From positions 1 through 22,661 of IMG/VR virus record IMGVR_UViG_3300018080_000620: a stretch of DNA of 22,661 nt. One strand, written 5' to 3'. A program made the position numbers and the translations under genes. The DNA comes from a virus. Positions 5,918-13,800 of the stretch are shown in pieces (position 1 is the stretch's first letter; every line of letters begins with the position of its first letter). Under the pieces are notes generated by a model, which had not been told where the DNA came from, did no database searches, and saw only the letters and a list, made by a program, of their open reading frames with translations.

Positions 5918-7654
5918 ATGGCGGTTGCACCGAATGGGGTTGTTCCAAGCGATGAGGCGGTAAAACTTTTCAACTCCATAATACTAAAATTAAATAATGA
6001 TCTCGTTAGAACTATCAAAAACGCTAACACCAAAGACTTTCAAGCTCAAAGGCAAGTAGCAATTCAAAGACAATTGCAAGCAGTTATTGACGAGTCGGAT
6101 AAAGATGTTAGAAGCTGGTTAAGTGTTGAAATTCCATCTTTTTATGAAAATGGAATGTTTCAAGGCACAAAAGATTTGCATGGTCGAGGTTCCAAAATTG
6201 CTTACCCTCCAGAATTTGCGAAGGTGCATAAAGATGCAATAAGAGCCTTGATTAATGAGGGTTACGGACACATGGCACAGGGAATGCAGGGCATGAGTGC
6301 CGGGATTATGGCACAAATAAATGATGTTACCCGTGAGAATATCCAGGTTAATATTGGGAAAGGATTATTGACAGGTGCAAATTTAAGAGAGATTAAAAAG
6401 GATATTGAGAAGTCATTAAAGAAAGATGGAATAACCGCACTAGTAGACAAGGGAGGCAAGAAGTGGGATTTATCAACTTATGGGGAGATGCTCGCAAGAA
6501 CTAGATTAACACAAGCCCATAATGTCGGAGTCGTTAACCAAATGCAAGCTAATAATTATGATCTCGTTCAAGTTTCAAGCCATTATAATTCTTGTCCTTT
6601 ATGCTTGCCATGGCAATCAAAAGTATTAAGTGTTTCGGGGAATAGCTCGCAATTTCCATCACTTGATGAAGCTGAAAGCCAAGGGTTGTTTCATCCTAAT
6701 TGTAAGCATGCAATCACCCCATATCACATTAAATATTTGGATGCTTCCGTTGTTTGGGATGCAGAACAACAAAAATACGTTCCTTATACAGAATTAAGAG
6801 CGAATGATTTTAATAGAAAGGCGTTAGAGTCAACAAGTGATTGGAATAAAAACACGTTTAAATATCATGGTAATTCTATAGTTGGAGTTTCGGCGAGAGG
6901 GTCAACCGAAGGAATGGTCAAAGTTTTTGGTCAAAAATTTCCTAGTGTCACTGACCCAAATATGGTCATAGAACAAGGGATAACAGATAGGGCAATAGAT
7001 GATTTTGCAAGAAAGATGAACTTAGAATTTGGTTATTTAGATAAGCCTGATTTTTTACCGGCTTTTCAATCAACTCTTCACGGCAATAAATACAAAACAT
7101 TCAGAGCATTAAGACAAGATTTATACGCTATGAGTAGAAGTTTAGAAATTCCGGCGAGAAGATTAAGCAATCAAATAATAAGAGTTAACCAAAACTTTTT
7201 TAATAAGGGTGGGGCTTTTTCACAAATCGAAAAGGCCTACAACGTGGATAAACTTGGACAAATCTTATTTGCAAATGTCGGATATAAAGATAGTGTTTCA
7301 ATACCAAGAGATATGTGGAAAACATTGAAAGGGTCAATTTCAGTGCATAACCACCCAAACAATACACCACCATCTTTTTCAGATATGATAACCGCAAAGA
7401 AATTAAAATATTCACAAATGAGAGTCGTCGGAAAAGATTATACTTGGATAGTAAACGAACCCAAAAAAGGATGGGAGAGCGTTAAAGCTAAAGACATGGA
7501 ATTAATGTATAATGTTTCTAAAGACGAATTGCTTGATGAGTATTTTAAGAATCCTGATAAATTTAAAGACCCAGTTTCGTCAAATGAATTTGTGTTTGGT
7601 TCTTTTGCTAAAAACGTGGGGCTTGATGTTAATAAAATTAAAACTTTAAAATGA
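5918..7654 (+). CDS. MuF-type minor head protein with C-terminal JAB-like domain
   Basis: A 578-residue two-part protein. Residues about 140-275 are the MuF/SPP1 gp7 head-morphogenesis domain: TRLTQAHNVGV (195-205), CPLC (226-229) and FHPNCKH (258-264). The C-terminal part (about 430-520) carries a JAMM/RadC-like metal site: IEKAY with Glu438, then SVHNHPNNTPPSFSDM (475-490), giving HxHP, Ser486 and Asp489. The spacing is one residue shorter than in RadC (HxH-x6-S-x2-D). MuF proteins sit on or near the portal and can enter the cell with the DNA; several MuF families carry C-terminal toxin or enzyme domains. A metallopeptidase acting in head maturation or as an injected effector is therefore inferred. 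Its stop overlaps the next small gene (ATGA). Confidence 0.88.
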   Translation: MAVAPNGVVPSDEAVKLFNSIILKLNNDLVRTIKNANTKDFQAQRQVAIQRQLQAVIDESDKDVRSWLSVEIPSFYENGMFQGTKDLHGRGSKIAYPPEFAKVHKDAIRALINEGYGHMAQGMQGMSAGIMAQINDVTRENIQVNIGKGLLTGANLREIKKDIEKSLKKDGITALVDKGGKKWDLSTYGEMLARTRLTQAHNVGVVNQMQANNYDLVQVSSHYNSCPLCLPWQSKVLSVSGNSSQFPSLDEAESQGLFHPNCKHAITPYHIKYLDASVVWDAEQQKYVPYTELRANDFNRKALESTSDWNKNTFKYHGNSIVGVSARGSTEGMVKVFGQKFPSVTDPNMVIEQGITDRAIDDFARKMNLEFGYLDKPDFLPAFQSTLHGNKYKTFRALRQDLYAMSRSLEIPARRLSNQIIRVNQNFFNKGGAFSQIEKAYNVDKLGQILFANVGYKDSVSIPRDMWKTLKGSISVHNHPNNTPPSFSDMITAKKLKYSQMRVVGKDYTWIVNEPKKGWESVKAKDMELMYNVSKDELLDEYFKNPDKFKDPVSSNEFVFGSFAKNVGLDVNKIKTLK

Positions 7655-7791
7655 CAAGCTTAGTCGAAGTTTTTGTTTGGGTTTTCTTGATGGTAATATT
7701 CGCTATTGCATTTACTTGGGGGATTACTTTTGGTTTAGATATGTTAATTGATAAAATAGAAAATCATGAGTTTCTTACAATTCGACAATGA
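7651..7791 (+). CDS. 46-residue single-pass membrane protein
   Basis: The frame starts with an ATGA overlap on the MuF stop and ends inside the next gene. Residues 4-28 (around VEVFVWVFLMVIFAIAFTWG) are a continuous hydrophobic helix with three tryptophan or aromatic positions, followed by a short charged tail. It is translationally coupled to the MuF gene. Two readings are possible: a small inner-membrane accessory protein of the phage, or, if the MuF C-terminal domain is an effector, part of a producer-protection pair. Neither is proven. Confidence 0.6.
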   Translation: MTSLVEVFVWVFLMVIFAIAFTWGITFGLDMLIDKIENHEFLTIRQ

Positions 7792-8062
7792 TAATAATAT
7801 TGATGAGGTTGGTGTTTTGAATTGGGCGAAGAGAAAAGAGAGATTGCCGGCTTGGTATGATATACCTTTTAGATATAAAACAACCTTAAAGGATGAGTTA
7901 GAAGTGCATAAAAATTACAAGCCCAAAATTGATGTTGCTATCCCCACAAAAATTCATACATTTATTGAAAGAGGCGATAAAAAAGGATTAAGAAATTATG
8001 CAAATAAGCTTGAAAACAAGAAGCAACGAGAGGTTGCCTTAAGACTTGCCAGGTATTTATAG
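7766..8062 (+). CDS. hypothetical protein downstream of MuF
   Basis: A 98-residue soluble protein with an acidic N-terminus (FDNDNNIDEVGV) and a basic helical C-terminal third (RNYANKLENKKQREVALRLA). It overlaps the upstream 46-residue membrane-protein gene by 26 bases. It is the last gene before the terminator at 8112-8133. No cysteine or metal-binding pattern and no known domain recognised. By position it could be a head accessory protein or a partner of the MuF C-terminal domain. Confidence 0.6.
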   Translation: MSFLQFDNDNNIDEVGVLNWAKRKERLPAWYDIPFRYKTTLKDELEVHKNYKPKIDVAIPTKIHTFIERGDKKGLRNYANKLENKKQREVALRLARYL

Positions 8063-8075
8063 AATATTGTATAAT
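8046..8075 (+). promoter_or_regulatory. promoter ahead of scaffold-capsid operon
   Basis: TTGCCA at 8046-8051 and a perfect TATAAT at 8070-8075 with an 18-base spacer, overlapping the end of the 7766-8062 gene. The bases after the -10 are GAG, as at the 437-464 promoter. Transcription would start near 8082, only about 30 bases before the terminator at 8112-8133, so downstream genes would depend on read-through. Confidence 0.6.
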
Positions 8076-8111
8076 GAGTTTAGTTTTTGCATAGCTTATT
8101 AATTATTGTAC

Positions 8112-8133
8112 AAAAGCCCCTTGCGGGGTTTTT
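8112..8133 (+). terminator. intrinsic terminator between MuF block and scaffold
   Basis: AAAAGCCCC (8112-8120), loop TTGC, GGGGTTTTT (8125-8133), with further T-rich sequence after it. A strong GC stem in a very AT-rich surrounding. It closes the packaging operon and also sits about 30 bases downstream of the start from the 8046-8075 promoter, so it may act as an attenuator for the scaffold and capsid genes. Confidence 0.8.
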
Positions 8134-8202
8134 GTGTTTGTTTTATTATAAATTCAAGTTTACTTTTTCTTAATAAAAAAAGATAAAAATTAAAAACCAA
8201 AA

Positions 8203-8907
8203 ATGACAGAACAACAAACCACCCCTAGCGGTGATAATTCAAGCGTGACCCCTCAAGGTGATGGTGGAGAAGTTACACAAACAACCGAACCTCAATCACA
8301 AGAACCCACATCTTCACCCGAAAATATCTCGGTAAAAGATAATGGGATTATAGAACATGATGGGAGAGAATATATTTTAAAAGATTCCTTCAAGGCCGTT
8401 AGTGATAAATATAAAGCTAACAAGGAGAAAGTGGAGGAGTATGAAAAAGCTAAAGAGGAAAAAGACAATGAAAGGCTTTTGAACGAAAAAAAATATGATG
8501 AATTGATTGCTAAAAAAGATAATAAGTTGAATGAATATAAAAATAAAGTAGAAACGCAAACAAAAATCAATTCGATTCAATCCATCGGGGCTAAACTTGG
8601 AGCAAATGATGTTGGTGATCTTACAAATTTACTTGATTTAAATAGTTTCGAGATTGACGAGAGCGGTAAAGTAAACACCGATCAAGTCGAAAAAGCACTT
8701 AATAATCTTAAAGAAGTTAAACCTTATTTATTTGGACAAGCTCAAACGGTCAATATTGGATCGGATGGGGGAAGCCCGGCCAAACAAGGTCAACAAGAAT
8801 CCATTAAATTATCAGATTTTATGGATCAAGATTTTAGAAAGGCTAATCCTGAGATTATTGATAAAGTAAGAAGTAACCAAATCACCGTTATTAGAGACGT
8901 AGATTAG
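8203..8907 (+). CDS. capsid scaffold protein
   Basis: A 234-residue protein with the typical make-up of phage scaffolds: a low-complexity acidic, Thr/Gln/Ser/Pro-rich N-terminus (1-45), a short ordered patch (about 45-60), a long charged coiled coil (about 62-125, mostly Lys and Glu), and a C-terminal part ending with a basic-acidic segment (KLSDFMDQDFRKANPEII, about 206-223) that would contact the coat protein. It lies directly upstream of the major capsid gene, where scaffolds or prohead proteases are found, and has no protease motif. It would assemble inside the prohead and leave or be cleaved before packaging. The start follows an A-rich leader, no Shine-Dalgarno. Confidence 0.8.
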   Translation: MTEQQTTPSGDNSSVTPQGDGGEVTQTTEPQSQEPTSSPENISVKDNGIIEHDGREYILKDSFKAVSDKYKANKEKVEEYEKAKEEKDNERLLNEKKYDELIAKKDNKLNEYKNKVETQTKINSIQSIGAKLGANDVGDLTNLLDLNSFEIDESGKVNTDQVEKALNNLKEVKPYLFGQAQTVNIGSDGGSPAKQGQQESIKLSDFMDQDFRKANPEIIDKVRSNQITVIRDVD

Positions 8908-8914
8908 GAAAGGG

Positions 8915-8949
8915 GCGGTTTAATCAAATTATCTTGTTTATTAATCCGC
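8915..8949 (+). other. hairpin just upstream of major capsid gene
   Basis: GCGGTTTAAT (8915-8924) pairs with ATTAATCCGC (8940-8949) apart from one T/T mismatch, around a 15-base loop. It lies between the scaffold stop (8907) and the capsid ATG (8963) and is not followed by a T-run, so it is not an obvious terminator. A role in mRNA stability or in raising capsid over scaffold expression (for example as a processing site) would fit. Confidence 0.5.
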
Positions 8950-8962
8950 TTAAAATAAAACC

Positions 8963-9898
8963 ATGGCCTCAACTAGACCAGTATGGAAGGGTGATAATAC
9001 GGACTTTGTGCCGGAAATTATCGCTACTTTCGCCCTTGATAAATTGGTTGGCGAGTTTCAACTTGCAAACTTTTTTACAAAAGACACTGATTGGGAACCA
9101 GTACAAGAAGGTGAAACTTTGAAAATTAGAAAAAGAGGAGCTTTCACCACAAAGCAAAAAGCTTTTAACACAGATTACGCACTTCAAGACCCTGGAACTG
9201 ATAGAGTTTCAGTAACCTTGGATCAACATTGGTACGTTTCTTTTGCGATTGACGACATTTTGGAGACAGTCAAAAAAGGAAATACCGCACCTCTTGAGGA
9301 GTATCTTGAGGACGCTATTAAAACTTTAGCTGAAAGAATTGAAACTAATCTTGCAGAGGAAATTTCTAACTTAACCAATACGGTTGGAAGTGCGGGAGTA
9401 AGCATTACAGACAGTTTGGTTTTGCTACCAGCTAGAAAAACTTTAGCTACTAACAAAACTCCTTTAACACCTCGTGGAATGTTTTTGCACCCAGAGCAAA
9501 CAAACGATGTTTTGGCATTAGACAAGTTTACGACAGTCGAAAAATATGGAAGTGCTAAACCTATTCTTGAAGGTGAACTTGGTAAAATTTACGGAGCTAA
9601 CACCGCTGAAAACGTTTATCTTCCAAGCGGTACAACTTCACCGACTCCTCTTTATGGATTCGTTGGACACCCTCACGCTATCATTTTCGCTACTCGACCA
9701 ATCAAGAGTGCAATGAATATGCTTGCTAACGGAAAGAACAACGGAAGAATCCAATTTGACATGGAAAAAGATGGATTCATCATAAGAGTCACAATTTTCC
9801 CTAACGATTCTAAAGGTTACACACAATGTAATGTTGAAGCTCTTTGGGGAACAGCAGTTTTGAGAGACGAAGTTGGAGTAAGAATTATATCTAGCTAA
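8963..9898 (+). CDS. major capsid protein
   Basis: A 311-residue protein after the scaffold gene, the usual place and length for an HK97-fold coat protein. The N-terminal half (for example DPGTDRVSVTLDQHWYVSFA, about 75-94) resembles the P22 gp5-like coat group: an extended N-arm and E-loop region followed by a helix (ETVKKGNTAPLEEYLEDAIK). The C-terminal part ends with a beta-rich segment (RVTIFPNDSKGYTQCNVEAL and following). No delta domain or cleavage site is obvious, agreeing with a separate scaffold protein. The coat subunits build the icosahedral shell. The ATG has an A-rich leader (AAAATAAAACC). A terminator region follows at once. Confidence 0.88.
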   Translation: MASTRPVWKGDNTDFVPEIIATFALDKLVGEFQLANFFTKDTDWEPVQEGETLKIRKRGAFTTKQKAFNTDYALQDPGTDRVSVTLDQHWYVSFAIDDILETVKKGNTAPLEEYLEDAIKTLAERIETNLAEEISNLTNTVGSAGVSITDSLVLLPARKTLATNKTPLTPRGMFLHPEQTNDVLALDKFTTVEKYGSAKPILEGELGKIYGANTAENVYLPSGTTSPTPLYGFVGHPHAIIFATRPIKSAMNMLANGKNNGRIQFDMEKDGFIIRVTIFPNDSKGYTQCNVEALWGTAVLRDEVGVRIISS

Positions 9899-9907
9899 TC
9901 TTAATTT

Positions 9908-9916
9908 TGCTATAAT
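9908..9916 (+). promoter_or_regulatory. extended -10 promoter after capsid gene
   Basis: TGC followed by a perfect TATAAT (9911-9916) and GGG. No good -35 is seen at the normal distance, but the TGn element can replace it. Transcription would begin near 9922, at the base of the small hairpin TGTAAG (9922-9927) / CTTACA (9938-9943), and stop at the terminator at 9950-9971, giving an RNA of about 50 bases. Confidence 0.5.
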
Positions 9917-9949
9917 GGGACTGTAAGCCCGACTAAACTTACAAACATT

Positions 9950-9971
9950 AAGACCCTTGACGGGTCTTTTT
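9950..9971 (+). terminator. intrinsic terminator after major capsid gene
   Basis: AAGACCC (9950-9956), loop TTGAC, GGGTCTT (9962-9968) running into further Ts to 9971. A perfect seven-pair stem that ends the capsid operon. The loop plus the first stem base (TTGACG, 9957-9962) is also the -35 box of the next promoter. Confidence 0.85.
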
Positions 9972-9985
9972 GTTATGGTTATAAT
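9957..9985 (+). promoter_or_regulatory. promoter of cargo operon, -35 inside terminator loop
   Basis: TTGACG at 9957-9962 and TATAAT at 9980-9985, spacer 17 bases. Transcription should begin near 9992, about 20 bases before the ATG at 10013. The downstream bases GGGATAAAGTAAGATA (9986-10001) nearly match those after the promoter at 437-464 (two A/G differences). Confidence 0.8.
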
Positions 9986-10012
9986 GGGATAAAGTAAGAT
10001 AATAGAAAAAGC

Positions 10013-10204
10013 ATGGACATAAAACAATTAAGAAATTTTGATATTCACAAATGGAAAGGTTTTATTCCTTGTGAATATTGCAATCATGAATACAGAGGGA
10101 TTATTGATATTGTTTATTTAGATTATATAAGCAAGGATTTGGTTGAATTTGAATGTTCTAAATGTGAAAAGTTAAATAGATTAATTATTAAAAATAAACA
10201 TTAG
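10013..10204 (+). CDS. small zinc-ribbon protein
   Basis: A 63-residue protein with two cysteine pairs, CEYC (about 20-23) and CSKC (about 48-51), separated by a beta-rich stretch; the layout of a zinc ribbon. It is the first gene behind the promoter at 9957-9985. No catalytic motif accompanies it. Small zinc ribbons of this kind in phages often bind nucleic acid or protein partners. A transcription or translation adaptor role would fit its leading position but is inference. It is not closely similar to the three CxxC proteins at 14042-14783. Confidence 0.7.
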   Translation: MDIKQLRNFDIHKWKGFIPCEYCNHEYRGIIDIVYLDYISKDLVEFECSKCEKLNRLIIKNKH

Positions 10205-10316
10205 GGATAAAACAACGTCAGAGCTATTAGATGAAATTGCAGGTTGTATTTTTAAAATATTTTACATAAAAGAGATTACAACTTGGCTTAGTAAATTATT
10301 AAAATTTAAAAAATAA
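10200..10316 (+). CDS. possible 38-residue protein with ATT start
   Basis: An open frame between the zinc-ribbon gene and the YopX gene has no ATG, GTG or TTG start, but begins with ATT directly behind the sequence AAAAATAAAC, the leader that elsewhere in this window precedes ATG (for example 10309-10318 and 16569-16580). Translated from there it reads as an amphipathic helical peptide (TTSELLDEIAGCIFKIFYIK, residues 5-24) ending in basic residues. Either it uses a rare ATT start, or an ATG was lost by a single base change. It could also be unused sequence. Confidence 0.3.
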   Translation: MRDKTTSELLDEIAGCIFKIFYIKEITTWLSKLLKFKK

Positions 10317-10318
10317 AC

Positions 10319-10645
10319 ATGAGGGAAATAAAATTTAAAATATGGGATGAGTATAAAGAAGAAATGAGATATATTGGAGATTTAGAAGAAATACATTTAT
10401 CACAGGATGAAATTGATTTTGCTAATTGCGAAATTCTACAATACACAGGACTAAAAGATAAAAACGGTGTTGAGATTTACGAGGGGGATTTAGTCGAAAC
10501 AATTAATTTTGATAGATTGAGAGTTGAGTGGGATTATGATAGATGGGGATTATTTGATGGAATTTGTAATGAAGAAGATTTTGCCAATGCCAGCGAAATA
10601 AAAGTTATAGGAAACATTTATGAAAATAAAGAATTAATTAAATAA
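10319..10645 (+). CDS. YopX-family phage protein
   Basis: A 108-residue protein with the clear pattern of the YopX family (PF09643): MREIKFKIWDEYKEEMRYI at the start, ILQYTGLKDKNGVEIYEGDL (about 39-58) in the middle and KVIGNIYENKEL near the end. The family is very common in phages of many hosts and forms beta-rich oligomers; its biochemical role is not settled. It lies third in the cargo operon with an A-rich leader. The length is slightly short of average but complete. Confidence 0.92.
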   Translation: MREIKFKIWDEYKEEMRYIGDLEEIHLSQDEIDFANCEILQYTGLKDKNGVEIYEGDLVETINFDRLRVEWDYDRWGLFDGICNEEDFANASEIKVIGNIYENKELIK

Positions 10646-10654
10646 AAAATAATT

Positions 10655-10840
10655 ATGATTGGGAAATTAATTCTTAAATTGTTATATAAACACAAAGCAT
10701 TGAAGATTGAAGTTTACAAAGAGCCTTCAACTCTTTCAGTAATTACTACTGTAAAATTTCTTAATAAGGAGATATACAAAATAAAAAGCCCAGAATTTGA
10801 GCAAATAAATTGTAGACATCCTTATAATTTAATTAAATAA
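10655..10840 (+). CDS. small hypothetical protein
   Basis: A 61-residue protein placed ten bases after the YopX gene and ten before the glycosyltransferase gene. It begins with a moderately hydrophobic basic helix (IGKLILKLLYKHKALKI), then a beta-like stretch. It contains one cysteine and no recognisable motif. The spacing on both sides and an intact frame in a compact operon argue for a real gene. Function unknown. Confidence 0.55.
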   Translation: MIGKLILKLLYKHKALKIEVYKEPSTLSVITTVKFLNKEIYKIKSPEFEQINCRHPYNLIK

Positions 10841-10850
10841 AAAATAAACC

Positions 10851-13800
10851 ATGCTATTTTATCTAGTCGGAAAGTCGGGGAGGATTAGGGAGTTAAACAT
10901 CTCCCACGAACACAAAAACGAATTATTAAAAGCAGGGTATCGAATGGCTAACCCTAAAGAGAGAGTTGATTTTATCCATGAACGAATCAAAAGAAATAAA
11001 AAGAAATTCGCAGAACTTAAACGTAAATATCCTGATTTTATGGATGTGCATTTTCTTTGTGGCTCGAGGATTAACGACGGTTACGGTGTGACTTCAAAAT
11101 TGTTAGCAAGAGAGCTTGAAAAGAATAATATATTTTTGAATAGAGAATTAAACGGTCAAAAGGTAGGTTTAATTTATTCTTATCCATACATGATCGACAG
11201 GCTTCAAACTCCGTATAAGATTATTTACACCATGTTTGAAAGCTCAAAAATGCCTGATGATTGGGGTGAGTATTTGAGGAAAGCAAACCTTGTTATTGTC
11301 CCTAGTGAATTTTGTAGGATGTCAATGTTAAATCAATTCGGGATTGACCCCGTTGTAATCCCGTTAGGATATGACCAAGAAGTTTATAAATTTGTAAAAA
11401 GAAAAAGAGACCAGAGAAAAGACCCTTTCACATTCTTACATTATGATGCTTTTAAAAACCGTAAAGGATGGGATTTGATATTGAAAGCTTTTAATGAGGA
11501 GTTTGGAAAAACCGATTTTGTTAAGCTTATTTTTAAGACAACTTTAAAGCAAGCGGTTCCATTAGATTATGACAATATCGAGACTATCAAGGGAGATTTT
11601 GGCAATGATGAGATGATGAAGTTAATAGGTAAAGCGGATTGTTTTGTTTACCCTTCTCGAGGTGAAGGGTTTGGATTGCCACCACTTGAAGCTATGGCTA
11701 CAGGAATACCAACAATCCAACCACGACAGCATGGATTAGGGCAATATTTCAATCACAATGTGATGTATAAAGTCAATACAAAACCATGCAAAGCGGTTTT
11801 CGCAAATCCTCACTTTGATGAGATGGATTTAGGAGTTATGAGAAATTGTAGTGTTAAATCTTTGAGGTCAAAAATGCGTTTGGCTTATGATGATTGGAAA
11901 GCTAATAGAAAACCATTTAGAACCCCTTTTAATATTCACCAGCACGCTAGAAATTACACAATCGCAAAGACAGGGGGGAAATTAGCCGATTTAATTAAGA
12001 AAGAGACCACAGAGCATTTTGAGAGCAAGAACAAGATTGTATTTCTAACCGAGGACACTGAACACATCACGGGGGGCCGTTATTATTCTTGGTGGCTAGC
12101 CACGGCTTTAAAAGCTATAGGATATGATGTTGTTATTTATACTAATCGAATACCGGCGTTTATTGATGATTTTCTCGCTTACCCCCAACCTCGTGTAAAA
12201 ATTGTTAATTCTCTTTTACACGTAGATACTCCGGCGAAGATGTATTTTGGAAGCCCAATTTTGGGGAGTACACAAGCTTGTAAACTTGGTGAGAAATATA
12301 ACAAACCTGTCTATTGTGAGATTTTTGACCCGTTCCCAATGATGGAGCATTGGAAAGATCAAGGTCATCACCCAACTTGGAATGAGTTAATCCCATTAAT
12401 GAAAAATAAAAGAGTCAATATTATTTCACTTTGTGAATATGCTAATAGATGGATTTATGATTGGTTGAACAAGAGGAAAGGGCAAGTTAAAGTGATTAGC
12501 CCTTGTATCAATTCAAAGGCTAAAGATCAGGCGAAGCAAAAGAAAAAGAAGGATTGGGCGGTTTTTGTATCGAGACTTTGCACACACAAAAATATTGACC
12601 ATGTTCTTGACGCAATTAAAAAAACAAATTTAGACTTGCATATTATTACAAGTGTCGATGAGGTTGAAGTTGATAAAATGATTAAAGAGCGTGGAATGGA
12701 GGACAGGGTTAAAATTCATTGGTTTATTAGCGATGTTGAAAAGTTTGAATTAATAAAACAGGCAAAAGTCACAATTAACGCTTCAAGCTTTGAGGGTTAT
12801 GGGATGTTTATTAGTGAGTCTTTAGCTTGTAAGGTTCCTGTTGTTTGTTACGATTATCCGACTTTTAGAGAGATTGCAAGTGAATTTAGAAACCAGAAAT
12901 TCATATATTTTGCAGACTATAATAAAAAAGACAGTTTAAAAAATGCACTAAATACATGCTTAAAAGACGAAGAAATAAGAAGGGAACGGTTAAAATGTAT
13001 TGAAGATGCGGTTTTTAAACAATGGGATTTCAAGATAATGAAACATCAATTGAAATATAACTTACATAAAAATGTTACTGATTTAAAAATAGGTGTTGTT
13101 ATGTGTGTTTTGAATGAGGAGAAATTCGTCAAGTCTAGTTTACGATCTGTTATCAAACATAGCAATATTGAAAAGGTGGCCGTTGTAGAGGGTTGTGTGA
13201 CCTTAAATGAAGGAAACGCCAATCAACAAGGATTAAGCCTTGACAATACCGCAAAAGAAATTTGTAAAGTTATCAATGAGGAAAACGGAAGAAAGATTAT
13301 TTATGATCGTTATGGATGGGCTGGTAGTAAATCAGAGCTTAGAAACCACGCCCTTAAAATGCTTGGTGACGATATGGATTATATTTTGGTTGTTGACGGT
13401 GACGAGGTTTACAAACAGATTGATCTTGATAAATTAGTAGGCTCGATGATCGAAAATCCTGATGCCACAGTTTTTAAGATTAAGCATTTGCATTTTTGGA
13501 AAGACGGAAAGACTTTGACGGTTGGGTCGATGTGGGATGCTTATTTATTCAGATGTTTTAAATATGAAGATAAAACACTCCATTGGGAGCGTCACGAAGC
13601 CCCCGTTGTTAGTCGAGACGGTGAAAGTGTAGAAACTTTGGGAAAAGTGGTAGAATTTAAAAAAGTGTTCGTTTATCATTATGGCTATATGAAAAGCAAC
13701 GATGAGGTAAAAGCCAAGATTGATTATTATAAAAAACGAGACTTAAAACTAACTGTTAAAGATACTTATTCATCATGGAAAAAAGGAGAAGAAACCCAAC

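Noticed and set aside
9638-10027. 129-codon - strand frame across the capsid end and terminator
   Set aside because: It runs antisense through the major capsid gene, a terminator and two promoters; no family pattern is visible.
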